Assembly: GCF_003261635.1 (NCBI RefSeq)
Contig: NZ_QFXK01000022.1
Span: forward strand, 124,001-188,000
DNA from: Kribbella monticola
GTDB taxonomy: Bacteria; Actinomycetota; Actinomycetes; Propionibacteriales; Kribbellaceae
DNA length: 64,000 nucleotides
Direction of reading: 5' to 3'
Position 1 is the stretch's first letter, and each line of letters starts with the position of its first letter. The position numbers and the translations under genes are program-made. Below are positions 1 to 10,356 of this stretch, in pieces. The notes beneath the pieces are model-generated. The model did no database searches. It saw only the letters and a list, made by a program, of their open reading frames with translations, and was not told where the DNA came from.

Positions 1-96
1 TGGTTCTACTCAGAAGTCCGCCGCCTCTACGGCTTCGACGTCCCCGGCGTCGACTACGACCGCGAGACCAAGGTCGACATGGAGTGGCCCACCTGA
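1..96 (+). CDS. C-terminal end of a CDS, FabV-like tail (partial)
   Basis: An open frame enters from the left edge and stops with TGA at 94-96, giving 31 residues that end LYGFDVPGVDYDRETKVDM plus EWPT. The tail resembles the end of FabV/trans-2-enoyl-CoA reductases, which close with a phrase of the type GF-V-GVDY-E-VD. That family reduces enoyl-ACP or enoyl-CoA with NADH. Too little is present to see the NAD-binding or catalytic Tyr/Lys motifs, so the product name is a guess from memory of the family's C-terminus. The next gene is convergent. Confidence 0.5.
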   Translation, partial: WFYSEVRRLYGFDVPGVDYDRETKVDMEWPT

Positions 97-101
97 TCAA
101 T

Positions 102-155
102 CCCTTGCGTCCGAAGCATCGAGGGGCAGGACCCACGTCTCTTCGGACGCAAGGG
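102..155. terminator. Perfect 15-bp inverted repeat between convergent genes
   Basis: CCCTTGCGTCCGAAG at 102-116 is exactly complementary to 141-155, with a 24-base loop. It lies between the stop at 96 (plus) and the helicase stop at 158 (minus), so it probably terminates both transcripts. There is no clear T tract, as is common in high-GC actinomycetes. Confidence 0.75.
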
Positions 156-157
156 CT

Positions 158-2659
158 CTAGAGTGGTTTGAAGGAGACGAGTTCGAGGACCAGGGCGCCG
201 GCTTCGTCGGAGGCCTCGAGGTCGACGGTGGCGGTGATGCGCCAGTCGTGGTTGCCCTCGGGGTCGTCGATGATCTGCTGCACCTCCCAGTAGCCGGGGT
301 GCTCCTCGACCATGAACAGTGCCGGTCCGCGAGCGGCCGGTCCTGTTCCGAGGCTGCTGTGCTCGGCGTAGTACGCCGTACCGGCTTCTGCCCAGCGGCC
401 CGCGTCCCAGCCGGACTCCTGGTCGAGCTGGCCGAGCTCCGCCCAGCGGTGCAGCGCGACGAGCTCGACGCGGCGGAACATCGCGTTGCGGACCAGGACC
501 CGGAAAGCCCTGCTGTTCAAGGTGATCCGGCGCGGTCCGGCCGGCACCGGCGCGACGACCTGGTCGGTGGCCGGGTTGGTCAGCTCCTCCCATTCGTCGA
601 GCAGGCTGGAGTCGGTCTGCCGGACGACCTCGCCGAGCCACTCGATCAGGTCGGTGAGATCCTCGTTCACCTTGTCCGGCGGCACGGTCTGCCGGAGCGC
701 CTTGTAGGTGTCGGACAGATACCGCAGTACGACGCCTTCCGAGCGGGCTAGACCGTAGTACTGGACGAACTCGCCGAACGTCATCGCCCGCTCGAACATG
801 TCCCGGACCACGGACTTCGGTGACAACCCGGTGTCCGCGATCCACGGATGCGTCTGGCGGTACATGTCGAACGTTGCCTCGAGCAACTCTTCGAGCGGCT
901 TCGGCCAGCTGATCTCGTCGAGCAGCTCCATCCGCTCCTCGTACTCGATCCCGTCGGCCTTCATCCCCTGCACGGCCTCGCCCTTGGCGTGATGCAGCTG
1001 GGCGAGCAGAACCGCGCGCGGGTCCTCCAGCGTCGCCTCGATGATCGAGACGACGTCGAGCGCGTACGTCGGGTCCTCGGGGTCGAGCAGGTCGAGCGCG
1101 GCCAGCGCGAAGGTGGACAACGGCTGGTTCAGGCTGAAGTCCTTCTGCAGATCGACCGTCAGCCGCAGCGACCGGCCGTTCTCGTCGGGCTCGTCGAGCC
1201 GCTCGACGACGCCCGCGGTGAGCAGCGTGCGGTAGATCTGGATCGCGCGGCGGATCAACCGCAGTTGCGCGCGCGAATCCTCGTGGTTGTCCTGCAGCAG
1301 ATGCCGCATGCTCGCGAACGCGTCGCCGTCGCGGGCGATCACGTTCAGCAGCATCGCGTGGCTGACCCGCATCCTGCTCTGCAGCGCTTCGGGCTCGGCC
1401 GCGACCAAGCGGTCGAAGGTGTCCTCGCCCCACGTGACGAACCCCTCCGGCGGCTTCTTCCGCTGCACCCGGCGCTGCTTCTTCGGATCGTCGCCGGCCT
1501 TGGCCATCAGCCGGACGTTCTCCACGACGTGGTCCGGCGCCTGCACGACGACCGTGCCGGAGGTGTCGTACCCGGCGCGGCCCGCGCGACCCGCGATCTG
1601 ATGGAACTCGCGTGCCTTGAGGATGCGCTGCCGGCGTCCGTCGTACTTGCTCAGCGCCGTCAGCAACACGGTCCTGATCGGCACGTTGATGCCGACGCCG
1701 AGGGTGTCGGTGCCGCAGATGACCTTGAGCAGACCGGCCTGAGCGAGCTGCTCGACCAGCCTTCGGTACTTCGGGAGCATGCCGGCGTGGTGGACGCCGA
1801 TCCCGTGCATGATCAGCCGCTGCAGCGTCTTGCCGAAGCCGGGGCTGAACCGGAAGTGCCCGATGAGCTCCTTGATCTTGTCCTTCTCCTCCTTCGTGCA
1901 GACGTTGATGCTGGTCAGCGCCTGGGCGCGTTCCAGGGCCGACGCCTGCGTGAAGTGGACGACGTACACCGGCGCCTGATGCGTCACCAGCAGCTCGGTG
2001 AGCGTCTCGTGCAGCGGCGTGGTGACGTACTTGTAGATCAGCGGGACGGGCCGCTCGCCGGACGACACGATCGAGGTCGGCCGCCCGGTCCGGCGGTTCA
2101 GGTCGATCTTGAACCGCTCGACGTCGCCGAGGGTCGCGGACATCAAGATGAACTGCGCCTTCGGCAACTCCAGCAGCGGGACCTGCCAGGCCCAGCCGCG
2201 GTCGGGCTCGGAGTAGAAGTGGAACTCGTCCATCACCACCTGGCCGACGTCGGCGTCGCTGCCCTCACGGAGCGCGATGTTCGCCAGCACTTCCGCGGTA
2301 CAGCAGATGATCGGCGCACCGGCGTTCACCGAGGCGTCACCGGTGAGCATGCCGACCTTGTCCGCGCCGAAGATGTCACAGAGCGCGAAGAACTTCTCCG
2401 ACACCAGCGCCTTGATCGGCGCTGTGTAGAACGTCCGTACGCCGTTCGCCAGCGCCGCGAAGTGCGAACCGGTCGCCACCAGCGACTTCCCGGACCCGGT
2501 CGGCGTCGACAGGATCACGTTCGCCCCGGTCATCACCTCGATGAGCGCTTCCTCCTGCGCCGGGTACAACGAGATGCCCTGCTCACCTACCCACGTCGCG
2601 AACGCGTCGTACAGCGCATCAGGCCCAACAGTCCCCGGCAACAGCTCAGTCAGCGTCAT
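158..2659 (-). CDS. DEAD/DEAH-box (Ski2-like) RNA helicase with DUF3516
   Basis: Superfamily 2 helicase, predicted to unwind RNA using ATP. Numbering from the longest start (2668), Walker A TPTGSGKS is at 55-62, the Walker B box DEFH at 147-150, motif III SAT at 177-179, HHAGMLP near 293 and motif VI HQIAGRAGRAG at 356-366. The C-terminal half (about 380-836) matches the DUF3516 region of actinobacterial helicases by layout. I prefer the second ATG at 2659, because GGAG is only one base before the first ATG but ten before the second. It overlaps the end of the ATP-grasp gene by about 14 bases. Confidence 0.9.
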   Translation of the reverse strand: MTLTELLPGTVGPDALYDAFATWVGEQGISLYPAQEEALIEVMTGANVILSTPTGSGKSLVATGSHFAALANGVRTFYTAPIKALVSEKFFALCDIFGADKVGMLTGDASVNAGAPIICCTAEVLANIALREGSDADVGQVVMDEFHFYSEPDRGWAWQVPLLELPKAQFILMSATLGDVERFKIDLNRRTGRPTSIVSSGERPVPLIYKYVTTPLHETLTELLVTHQAPVYVVHFTQASALERAQALTSINVCTKEEKDKIKELIGHFRFSPGFGKTLQRLIMHGIGVHHAGMLPKYRRLVEQLAQAGLLKVICGTDTLGVGINVPIRTVLLTALSKYDGRRQRILKAREFHQIAGRAGRAGYDTSGTVVVQAPDHVVENVRLMAKAGDDPKKQRRVQRKKPPEGFVTWGEDTFDRLVAAEPEALQSRMRVSHAMLLNVIARDGDAFASMRHLLQDNHEDSRAQLRLIRRAIQIYRTLLTAGVVERLDEPDENGRSLRLTVDLQKDFSLNQPLSTFALAALDLLDPEDPTYALDVVSIIEATLEDPRAVLLAQLHHAKGEAVQGMKADGIEYEERMELLDEISWPKPLEELLEATFDMYRQTHPWIADTGLSPKSVVRDMFERAMTFGEFVQYYGLARSEGVVLRYLSDTYKALRQTVPPDKVNEDLTDLIEWLGEVVRQTDSSLLDEWEELTNPATDQVVAPVPAGPRRITLNSRAFRVLVRNAMFRRVELVALHRWAELGQLDQESGWDAGRWAEAGTAYYAEHSSLGTGPAARGPALFMVEEHPGYWEVQQIIDDPEGNHDWRITATVDLEASDEAGALVLELVSFKPL

Positions 2660-3104
2660 CCCCTCCATTCTCCCGCATCCCCACCAACCCCCCGACCGGC
2701 GACGCCAGCGCGGTGATCAGTTCAGCGGGATCACGCGTGAGCGGCCAATCACTGACCTGCCCGTCACCCAACTCCACGACTCGCCAGGCACCGTCGGTAC
2801 GGCGTACCAGATCGACCGTCACGAACGGCAGCATCAGCTCGGCGACGAGCGGCTCGAGCTGCGTCAGGTCGACCTCATCGGGAACCTCGTCGGGCGTGTC
2901 AGGATGCGGCGTCACCAGAGCGCACTGGCCGCCGATCCACCAAGTCCGCGCCTCAGCGCCGACGAAGTTCTCGAATCGGCGCAGCACGAATCCACCGGTG
3001 AACGCGTCGTCACGCAGCTCCAGGAACCGCGCGGCGACCCGGCGTACGGCGTCCGCGTCGGCGAGGTCGGGGATGTATGCCGCCTCCTGCCAGTAGTGCT
3101 TCAT
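2646..3104 (-). CDS. ATP-grasp protein, N-terminally truncated (probable remnant)
   Basis: 152 residues corresponding to the C-terminal half of an ATP-grasp ligase-like protein. The ADP/metal-binding tail VVELGDGQVSDWP is present. The frame continues upstream of the ATG as DHVKS (KSMKHYW), a conserved phrase of the family, but then degenerates and hits a stop at 3162-3164. The N-terminal half that helps form the ATP cleft is therefore missing. The short frame may still be translated from the ATG at 3104, but a working ATP-grasp fold is unlikely. It overlaps the start of the helicase gene, so the two were probably co-transcribed. Confidence 0.65.
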   Translation of the reverse strand: MKHYWQEAAYIPDLADADAVRRVAARFLELRDDAFTGGFVLRRFENFVGAEARTWWIGGQCALVTPHPDTPDEVPDEVDLTQLEPLVAELMLPFVTVDLVRRTDGAWRVVELGDGQVSDWPLTRDPAELITALASPVGGLVGMRENGGDDAD

Positions 3105-3177
3105 CGACTTGACGTGATCGCAGTACGGCGGCTGACAGGTCCATGTACTGCGCTGCCGTCGTCATCCAGCGCGGTAG

Positions 3178-3342
3178 ACGGCGTCCTCCGAAGCCGGTAC
3201 GCCCGCGACGGCCTCGACCGGCCGGGCGGAGAATGCGCTTCTGGATTATCCCGGGGTCTGGTCGAGGGTCGCCGAGGCCGATCCGGACAAGATCGTCGAT
3301 CTGCTCCGAACCGCGGTGCATTCCCTCACCACGGCGGAATAG
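3178..3342 (+). pseudogene. 3' remnant of an unidentified gene
   Basis: The frame closed at its 5' side by TAG at 3175-3177 reads about 54 residues to TAG at 3340-3342. It ends in a very protein-like stretch (LDYPGVWSRVAEADPDKIVD then LLRTAVHSLTTAE) with strong GC3. No plausible start codon precedes it. It lies back-to-back with the truncated ATP-grasp gene, so both appear to have lost their 5' ends. The family is not recognised. Confidence 0.4.
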
Positions 3343-3371
3343 CCGTCGCGGGACGGCGGTTGCCCCTGGGT

Positions 3372-4154
3372 ATGAGCCTTGAGATCGGAGTCATCCTTCC
3401 CACCTCGACGCCGGACCCGGAGCGCCCGATCCTCGGCGACGTACGGGAGAGCGCCCGGTACGCCGAGAGCGTCGGGCTGGACTCGGTGTGGTCGACGGAT
3501 CACCTGGTGGCGAGTGCGCCGCTGCTCGACAGTGCCGTCGTGCTCGCGACCGCAGCCGCGGTGACCGAGCGGATCACGGTCGGGTACAACGTGATGCTGC
3601 TGGCGCTGCGCCCGGTCGCGTGGGCGGCGAAGCAAATCAACACGCTGCAACTGGTGTCGAACAACCGGCTCGTCCTCGGTGTCGGCACCGGGAATCCCGC
3701 GCACGGTGACATCGGCTGGCGAGCGGCCGGCGTGGAGTACTCGGAGCGCGGATGGTTGACGGACGAGGCTCTCGCCGTACTGCGGGATCTCATCGCCGGG
3801 AAGACCGCGACGATCGGGAAGCTGGAGGTCGCGCTCGCTCCCGGTTCGCCGGTGCCGCCGATCTTTGTCGCAGGCAACGGTGCGCGCGCACATCGCCGCG
3901 CCGCACGGTACGGCGACGGGTGGGCGACGATCGCGGCAACACCGGAGGAGGTTCGCACCAACCTCGATCGCATCAACGAACTTGCCGACGGCAAGCAACT
4001 GAAGGCCACCGTGGTCGCTCCTCAGCTCAACGGTGATCCAGCCGAGCAACTCGCCGCCTACGAGGCCGCCGGCACCGAACGAATCATCCTCCCCCCAACC
4101 GGCGACTGGCGCCGTGACTACGACCAAGCAGCCGAGCTGCGTTCAGCTGTTTAA
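3372..4154 (+). CDS. Luciferase-like (LLM class, F420-dependent type) oxidoreductase
   Basis: 260 residues with the TIM-barrel layout of bacterial luciferase-like flavin/F420 oxidoreductases. The N-terminus has IGVILPT and AESVGLDSVWSTDH. The core has ITVGYNVMLLALRPV and RLVLGVGTGNPAHG, and the later phosphate-binding region has PPIFVAGNGARAHRRAARYG. It is short for the family (usually 280-340), mainly at the C-terminus. The start ATG follows a weak ribosome site. The substrate cannot be deduced. It is monocistronic and convergent with the RCC1 gene. Confidence 0.85.
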   Translation: MSLEIGVILPTSTPDPERPILGDVRESARYAESVGLDSVWSTDHLVASAPLLDSAVVLATAAAVTERITVGYNVMLLALRPVAWAAKQINTLQLVSNNRLVLGVGTGNPAHGDIGWRAAGVEYSERGWLTDEALAVLRDLIAGKTATIGKLEVALAPGSPVPPIFVAGNGARAHRRAARYGDGWATIAATPEEVRTNLDRINELADGKQLKATVVAPQLNGDPAEQLAAYEAAGTERIILPPTGDWRRDYDQAAELRSAV

Positions 4155-4208
4155 CTCCAGCGCTACGCCCAACGGGCTCCGGGTGGTGGGAGACGGTGTG
4201 GCTTCGGG

Positions 4209-6209
4209 TTAGCCGGGGGTCTGGTCGACTACTACGTCGTCGAAGTTGATGGTCCAGGTTTTGGCGGCGGTGTCGCCTAGTTGGATGCGGCCGATGCCGG
4301 TGGTGCCGGTGTTGGCCTGCCAAGGAGTGCCTCGGAGGGTGCCGTTGAGGTACAGCGACCAGGTGGTGGCGGTGCCGACCGTGCCGCAGAGCTCCAGGTT
4401 CTGCCAGGTGTTGAGGGGGACGGCGACGCCGGACGAGCGTTGGGTGCCGGCGGCGTCGGAGCGGAGCCAAAGGACGCGGTTGGCGTCGATGTAGACGCGG
4501 ATGATGCCGCCGTCCGTGGCGGTCCGCAGCCGGAGCAGGTCGACGCTCGCCCCGAGCGAGGTGACCCGGAACTGGGTGCTCATACAGGCGTTCGGGTAGC
4601 TGGTTCCAAGCGCGCGGTACGCCGATGCGCGAGCCGCCGTCGGATTGCCGCGGGCGCTCGGCGGTGCTGCGGCGCCCTGGGTCGAGTCGAGGGTCAGTCC
4701 GGAGTTGGTCCAGCCGGTGAAGCCGCCGGAGAAGTCGGTCGAGTAGATCGCCGAGGAGGCGTTCTGGACCGTGATCGGCGCCGATGGACCGGCCTGGTCG
4801 CTGACGTTGCCTGCGGCATCCACTGCCGTCACCCAATACGTGTGGGTGGACGCGGCCGCGAGCCCGGTGCGCTGGTAGCTCACCGACGACGCCGAACTGG
4901 TCACCTCCGCCACCTGATTCGTGGGGGAGTCCTCGAAGAGCCGGTAGCGCAACGAAGTACTGACGTCGTCCGTCGATCCCGCCCAGGTGAGGTCGATCGT
5001 CGAGCTCGAGTTGCTCACCCCGGCCGGAACCCCTGGCGCAGAAGGCGGCGTGACATCCGGCGGACCGACCACAGCCGGTACCAGGGCGATCGTGTGATCC
5101 CGCCCAGCCGAGATGTCGCTGACCCCCGACAGACCGCCGACCGTGACCGGGCTGCTGCGATCGACCAGGGTGCCGTCACCGAGCTGCCCGGTCGCATTCG
5201 ATCCCCACGCCCGTACTACGCCGCCGCCGACGACCGCGAGACTGTGCTGCCGTCCGGCCGCGATCGCGGTCGCCCCGCTGACTCCGGCGACGGCGACAGA
5301 CGTCGTACGGCGGGTCGTCGTCCCGTCTCCTAGTTGGCCGTTCGAGTTCGATCCCCAGGAGCGGACGGCCCCGGAAGCCAACCGGGCAAGGGAGTGATAG
5401 GCGCCCGCGGCAACTTCGACGACGCCGGTCAGGCCGCTCACCTGCACGGGGGACAGCCGATTCGTCAGGGTCCCGTCGCCGACCTCTCCTTGGGAGTTGT
5501 CGCCCCAGCCCCAGACGGTGCCGTCGGATCGGACCGCCAGCCCGTGGTCGCGGCCGCCGGCGATCGCGGTGATGCCCTCCAGCGAACCGACCCGCACCGG
5601 TCGCGTACGCATGGTGGTGCTGCCGTCACCGAGCTGACCGGTGTCGTTGAGACCCCAGCCCCAAACCGTGCCGTCTGAGCGCAGGGCGTAGCTCATGTCG
5701 CGGCCGCCCGCGATCGCTATCACGTCGGTGAGCGGGCTCACCGCGACCGGCGTTCGCTGGGCGCTCGTCGTTGCGCCGTTGCCCAACTGGCCGAACGAGT
5801 TGTAGCCCCAGCCGCGCACCGTTCCGTCCGCGAGCAGCGCGAGGCTGTGATAGTGCCCGCCCGCGATGTCGACAACGTTGCTGAGGCCACCGACCTGGAC
5901 CGGTGCCAGCCGGTTCGTAGTCGTCCCGTCGCCGAGCTGGCCCATCTCGTTGAAACCCCAGGTCCAGACGGTTCCATCGGATCGCAGCGCGATGGAGTGC
6001 TCACGCCCTGCCTCGACCTCGACGACGTTGGTCAACGAGTTGACCGCCGCCGCCGTCGGGCGAGTGGTCGTGGTCCCGTTGCCCAGTTGACCCGTCCCGT
6101 TGCCACCCCACGTCCAGGCCGCCCCCGGATCGGCCGCCGCGGCCTCGACCGGATGCAGCCCACCCACGATCAGGCAGCCGACAGCGAAAATCCCCCAACG
6201 CAGCTTCAT
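4209..6209 (-). CDS. Secreted RCC1-repeat beta-propeller with FN3 and lectin-like C-terminus
   Basis: 666 residues. A Sec signal peptide (MKLRWGIFAVGCLIVGGL, cleavage near AAA-AD) is followed by seven RCC1-type repeats. Each carries a W-G-N-GQLG-DGT core and a HSLAL/SDGTV strand, enough for one complete seven-bladed propeller (about residues 30-385). A fibronectin type III domain (about 395-480, with TYWVTAVDAAGNVSDQAGP) and a concanavalin/jelly-roll-like domain (about 490-666) follow. The start at 6209 is set by the signal peptide and an AGGGGAGGGG-like ribosome site. Probably an extracellular binding protein; no catalytic motif is visible. The ligand is unknown. Confidence 0.85.
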   Translation of the reverse strand: MKLRWGIFAVGCLIVGGLHPVEAAAADPGAAWTWGGNGTGQLGNGTTTTRPTAAAVNSLTNVVEVEAGREHSIALRSDGTVWTWGFNEMGQLGDGTTTNRLAPVQVGGLSNVVDIAGGHYHSLALLADGTVRGWGYNSFGQLGNGATTSAQRTPVAVSPLTDVIAIAGGRDMSYALRSDGTVWGWGLNDTGQLGDGSTTMRTRPVRVGSLEGITAIAGGRDHGLAVRSDGTVWGWGDNSQGEVGDGTLTNRLSPVQVSGLTGVVEVAAGAYHSLARLASGAVRSWGSNSNGQLGDGTTTRRTTSVAVAGVSGATAIAAGRQHSLAVVGGGVVRAWGSNATGQLGDGTLVDRSSPVTVGGLSGVSDISAGRDHTIALVPAVVGPPDVTPPSAPGVPAGVSNSSSTIDLTWAGSTDDVSTSLRYRLFEDSPTNQVAEVTSSASSVSYQRTGLAAASTHTYWVTAVDAAGNVSDQAGPSAPITVQNASSAIYSTDFSGGFTGWTNSGLTLDSTQGAAAPPSARGNPTAARASAYRALGTSYPNACMSTQFRVTSLGASVDLLRLRTATDGGIIRVYIDANRVLWLRSDAAGTQRSSGVAVPLNTWQNLELCGTVGTATTWSLYLNGTLRGTPWQANTGTTGIGRIQLGDTAAKTWTINFDDVVVDQTPG

Positions 6210-6237
6210 AGCGCGCCCCTCCCCTTGGGGCACCGTT

Positions 6238-6852
6238 CTACCCGCGCGCCGCCCCATCCGTCCAGGGGCGGACAGGTTCGCGGCCACTCAGCAGGAGCAG
6301 CAGGTCCGCGATCGGGCCACGGATCTCGGTGCCCTCGCCGACCGACCAGTCCACGTCGGTGGCCACCAGGCGAGAACCGGTCAACCGCTTGCGGGCCTTG
6401 AAGGGGAAGGACTTCGTCCAGATCCGGTCGGCCGCGACCATCGCGGCGTCGGGTGGCATCTCGTGAGTACGGCCCAGCGGCCGGACGATGTCCTGGGTGT
6501 GGATCAGGACGTCGAGGAGCGGATCGACCACCGTCGTACCGAGCGGACGCCGGCGCGAACCAGCGAAACGCCGGTACTGCGCGACGATCTCCGCACCCGA
6601 GTACCGCGCGCCGAGCCGCCGTGTTTCCTCGAACACGAACCGGTTGAAGTTGCCCCGAGCCCGGATCATCCCGGCCAGCACGGGCAGCACCCGCGCCTGG
6701 GGCGACGAGATCACGTGCGCGGCGACGTCGCGAACCGTCCAGCCCGGACAGGCCGACGGCGTCGCCCACTCGGCCTCGCTCAATCCTTCGAGCAGGTCGG
6801 CCAAGGCGGCCCGCTCGGCGTCGACGTACCGCCAGATCTGTTCGGTCTCCAT
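6238..6852 (-). CDS. DinB-fold, maleylpyruvate isomerase family protein (TIGR03083-like)
   Basis: 204 residues. The N-terminus carries the family hallmark CPGWTVRDVAAHVISS, in which the His of the helix is one of the usual metal ligands, with further DPLLDVLIHTQDIVRPLG. In actinobacteria many relatives are mycothiol-dependent enzymes. A TGGAGCG ribosome site precedes the ATG. It is divergent from the MarR gene at 6926, with a palindrome in the 73-base gap, so it is a likely target of that regulator. The exact thiol substrate is unknown. Confidence 0.8.
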   Translation of the reverse strand: METEQIWRYVDAERAALADLLEGLSEAEWATPSACPGWTVRDVAAHVISSPQARVLPVLAGMIRARGNFNRFVFEETRRLGARYSGAEIVAQYRRFAGSRRRPLGTTVVDPLLDVLIHTQDIVRPLGRTHEMPPDAAMVAADRIWTKSFPFKARKRLTGSRLVATDVDWSVGEGTEIRGPIADLLLLLSGREPVRPWTDGAARG

Positions 6853-6879
6853 CGCTCCACCCGGAACTAGTAAGCCTCT

Positions 6880-6896
6880 CTGACCAAATTAGACAG
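6880..6896. promoter_or_regulatory. Candidate MarR operator
   Basis: CTGACCAAATTAGACAG is an imperfect 17-bp palindrome with 12 of 16 paired positions, centred in the short divergent gap between the DinB-fold gene and the MarR gene. Its size and AT-rich core fit a MarR dimer site. Inferred from position only. Confidence 0.45.
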
Positions 6897-6925
6897 TTTC
6901 TCTGACTACCCGTCAAGCTGGTCTG

Positions 6926-7375
6926 GTGCCGGACGACGAGCTGAACCTGGGATTGCTGCTGTTCATCCCGTACCGAGCGATGGAGAACCGTGTCTTCGAG
7001 CGGTTGGCGGGGGCGGGGTACGACATCACGCCGGCCCAGGCCAGGGTGTTCCAGCGGATCAGCGCGACCGGTAGCCGGCTGACCGAGCTGGCCGAACAGG
7101 CGCAGGTGACCAAGCAGACGGCCGGCTTCCTGGTCGACCAACTGGAGAAGGCCGGCTATGTCCGTCGCGTTCCGGATCCGACGGACGCCCGCGCCCGGCT
7201 GGTGCAGATCGCCGACCGCGGCGCCGAGACGATCCCGATCGCCGCGGCCGTCGTCGCCGAGATCGAGGCCGAGTGGACCGCCCATCTGGGCGCCACCCAG
7301 GCAGCCCAACTCCGGCGGGCACTCGGCAAGCTCCGCGAGATCACCGATCCGTACGCCGGCCCGGCCTCCACCTGA
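6926..7375 (+). CDS. MarR family transcriptional regulator
   Basis: 149 residues from a GTG start. The winged helix-turn-helix is clear: DITPAQARVFQRIS, then LTELAEQAQVTKQTAGFLVD (recognition helix) and the wing VRRVPDPTDARARLVQIADRG. Helices at each end would form the dimer interface. It probably represses the divergent DinB-fold gene and itself, responding to a small aromatic or thiol-reactive ligand. Its stop codon is inside a 39-base tandem duplication. Confidence 0.9.
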   Translation: MPDDELNLGLLLFIPYRAMENRVFERLAGAGYDITPAQARVFQRISATGSRLTELAEQAQVTKQTAGFLVDQLEKAGYVRRVPDPTDARARLVQIADRGAETIPIAAAVVAEIEAEWTAHLGATQAAQLRRALGKLREITDPYAGPAST

Positions 7376-7440
7376 CGAACAGCAGAGGCCGGGCGTCGGC
7401 CTGGCCCCACCTGACGAACAGCAGAGGCCGGGCGTCGGCC
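7368..7440 (+). repeat. 39-bp tandem duplication carrying a duplicated terminator hairpin
   Basis: 34 bases at 7368-7401 recur exactly at 7407-7440. The first copy covers the MarR stop codon. Each copy contains GGCCGGGCGTCGGCC (7387-7401 and 7426-7440), a 5-bp GGCCG/CGGCC stem with a 5-base loop. The MarR gene therefore has two identical short hairpins in tandem behind it. Confidence 0.85.
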
Positions 7441-7458
7441 CGGATCACTCGGCGCGGA

Positions 7459-9189
<1,731 letters not shown>

Positions 9190-10356
9190 TTAGCGGGTCT
9201 TCTTGCTGGGTGGGGTCGGGCGTTCGTCGGTCCAGCCGGATTCGAGGACGACGGTGATGCCGGTGCCCTTGCGGGCCGACTTGAATTCCGAGCTGAGCAG
9301 TCGGCCGGTGGCCGGATCGATGATGAAGCTGCTGCCGGTGCTGCCCATGGCCAGCGTCGGTGAGGCGCTCGGGGTGCCGCCCTTCTCGACCCACTGCAGG
9401 TTCATGGTGATCTTCGTACCGACGCGGCCGATCGGATCCTTGACGTGTTCCTGCAGCGTCGTTCCCGGAAGTTCCGACAGCACCCGCAGCGCGGCACCCC
9501 TCAGCTTCGGTGGCGACGGCAGCTCGAACAGCAGCCGGCCGGCGGCGCTGAAGATGTCGTACTCGATCTCCTCCGGACCGGCTCCAGGCCGGATGTTCCG
9601 GCTGAGAACAGCACGCAGCTTCGCCGGATCGGTCGGCAGTGCCTCGATCTGCTGGGCGGTCAGCGGCTTCGCGTCGTTCAGGTAGTAGCCGGGCGGTACG
9701 TCGCGGAACGACATCTTGTTCACCACCGACTCGCCGGGTGCCATCGTGGTCGGCGTCTCCTCGTACGGCAGCTGCCACGACGTCGGCGAACCCTGCGCCC
9801 GCCACTTCGCCACGTCGTCGACGGTCGCCGGGCGCGACCCCAGATCGACCCAGCCGAACCAGGACTGGACCCCGCGCTTCATCGGCATCCAGCTCTCGGT
9901 GATCTGCCGCTTCTGCAACGTGTACTTCGGGTTGCCGACCTGCACGCCGCCGGTGCTGATCAGCAGGCTGCGGACCCGGAAGTACTTCCCGGCCACCAAC
10001 TCGTTCGTTTCCTGGCGTACTGCGGTGTCGAGCAGCACCTTGCTGGCGCCGGTCAGCCGCGGTGCCGGCGAACCGCTGCCAGGGACAGGAACGGCGTCAG
10101 GGCCCGAGCCGGTGGATCGCAACAACGGGACCGACAGCGCGGTCAGCGCCACGACGGCGGTTGTCGCGGTCACGGCGATACCGATGCGCCCGGAGCGTAC
10201 GGCGGCCCGCCACCGATCGTGGCGGCGGCCCGTCAGCTCGGCGCGGACGAGGTCTTGGACCTGACGACGGGCCTGCGCGGTAACCTCCGGCGACGGACCG
10301 GGCTGCTCAGGGAAGGCGGACCGGATCGTCTCGAACTCGTCGGTCGGATCAGCCAT
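9190..10356 (-). CDS. CU044_5270-type membrane protein, sigma-factor partner
   Basis: 388 residues starting at ATG 10356, overlapping the sigma gene stop in ATGGCTGA. A short cytoplasmic N-terminus (about 60 residues with RSAFPEQPGPSP) precedes one membrane helix (IGIAVTATTAVVALTALSV). A large exported domain of about 300 residues follows, whose pattern fits the actinobacterial CU044_5270 family. By position it is probably the membrane-bound anti-sigma or sensor partner of the ECF factor upstream. No zinc-binding HxxxCxxC motif is seen, so the mode of sigma control is not evident. Confidence 0.75.
   Translation of the reverse strand: MADPTDEFETIRSAFPEQPGPSPEVTAQARRQVQDLVRAELTGRRHDRWRAAVRSGRIGIAVTATTAVVALTALSVPLLRSTGSGPDAVPVPGSGSPAPRLTGASKVLLDTAVRQETNELVAGKYFRVRSLLISTGGVQVGNPKYTLQKRQITESWMPMKRGVQSWFGWVDLGSRPATVDDVAKWRAQGSPTSWQLPYEETPTTMAPGESVVNKMSFRDVPPGYYLNDAKPLTAQQIEALPTDPAKLRAVLSRNIRPGAGPEEIEYDIFSAAGRLLFELPSPPKLRGAALRVLSELPGTTLQEHVKDPIGRVGTKITMNLQWVEKGGTPSASPTLAMGSTGSSFIIDPATGRLLSSEFKSARKGTGITVVLESGWTDERPTPPSKKTR

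Noticed and set aside
848..2716. 622-residue plus-strand frame opposite the helicase
   Set aside because: Arg/Leu/Asp/Val-rich shadow without domains; the helicase motifs on the other strand are complete.
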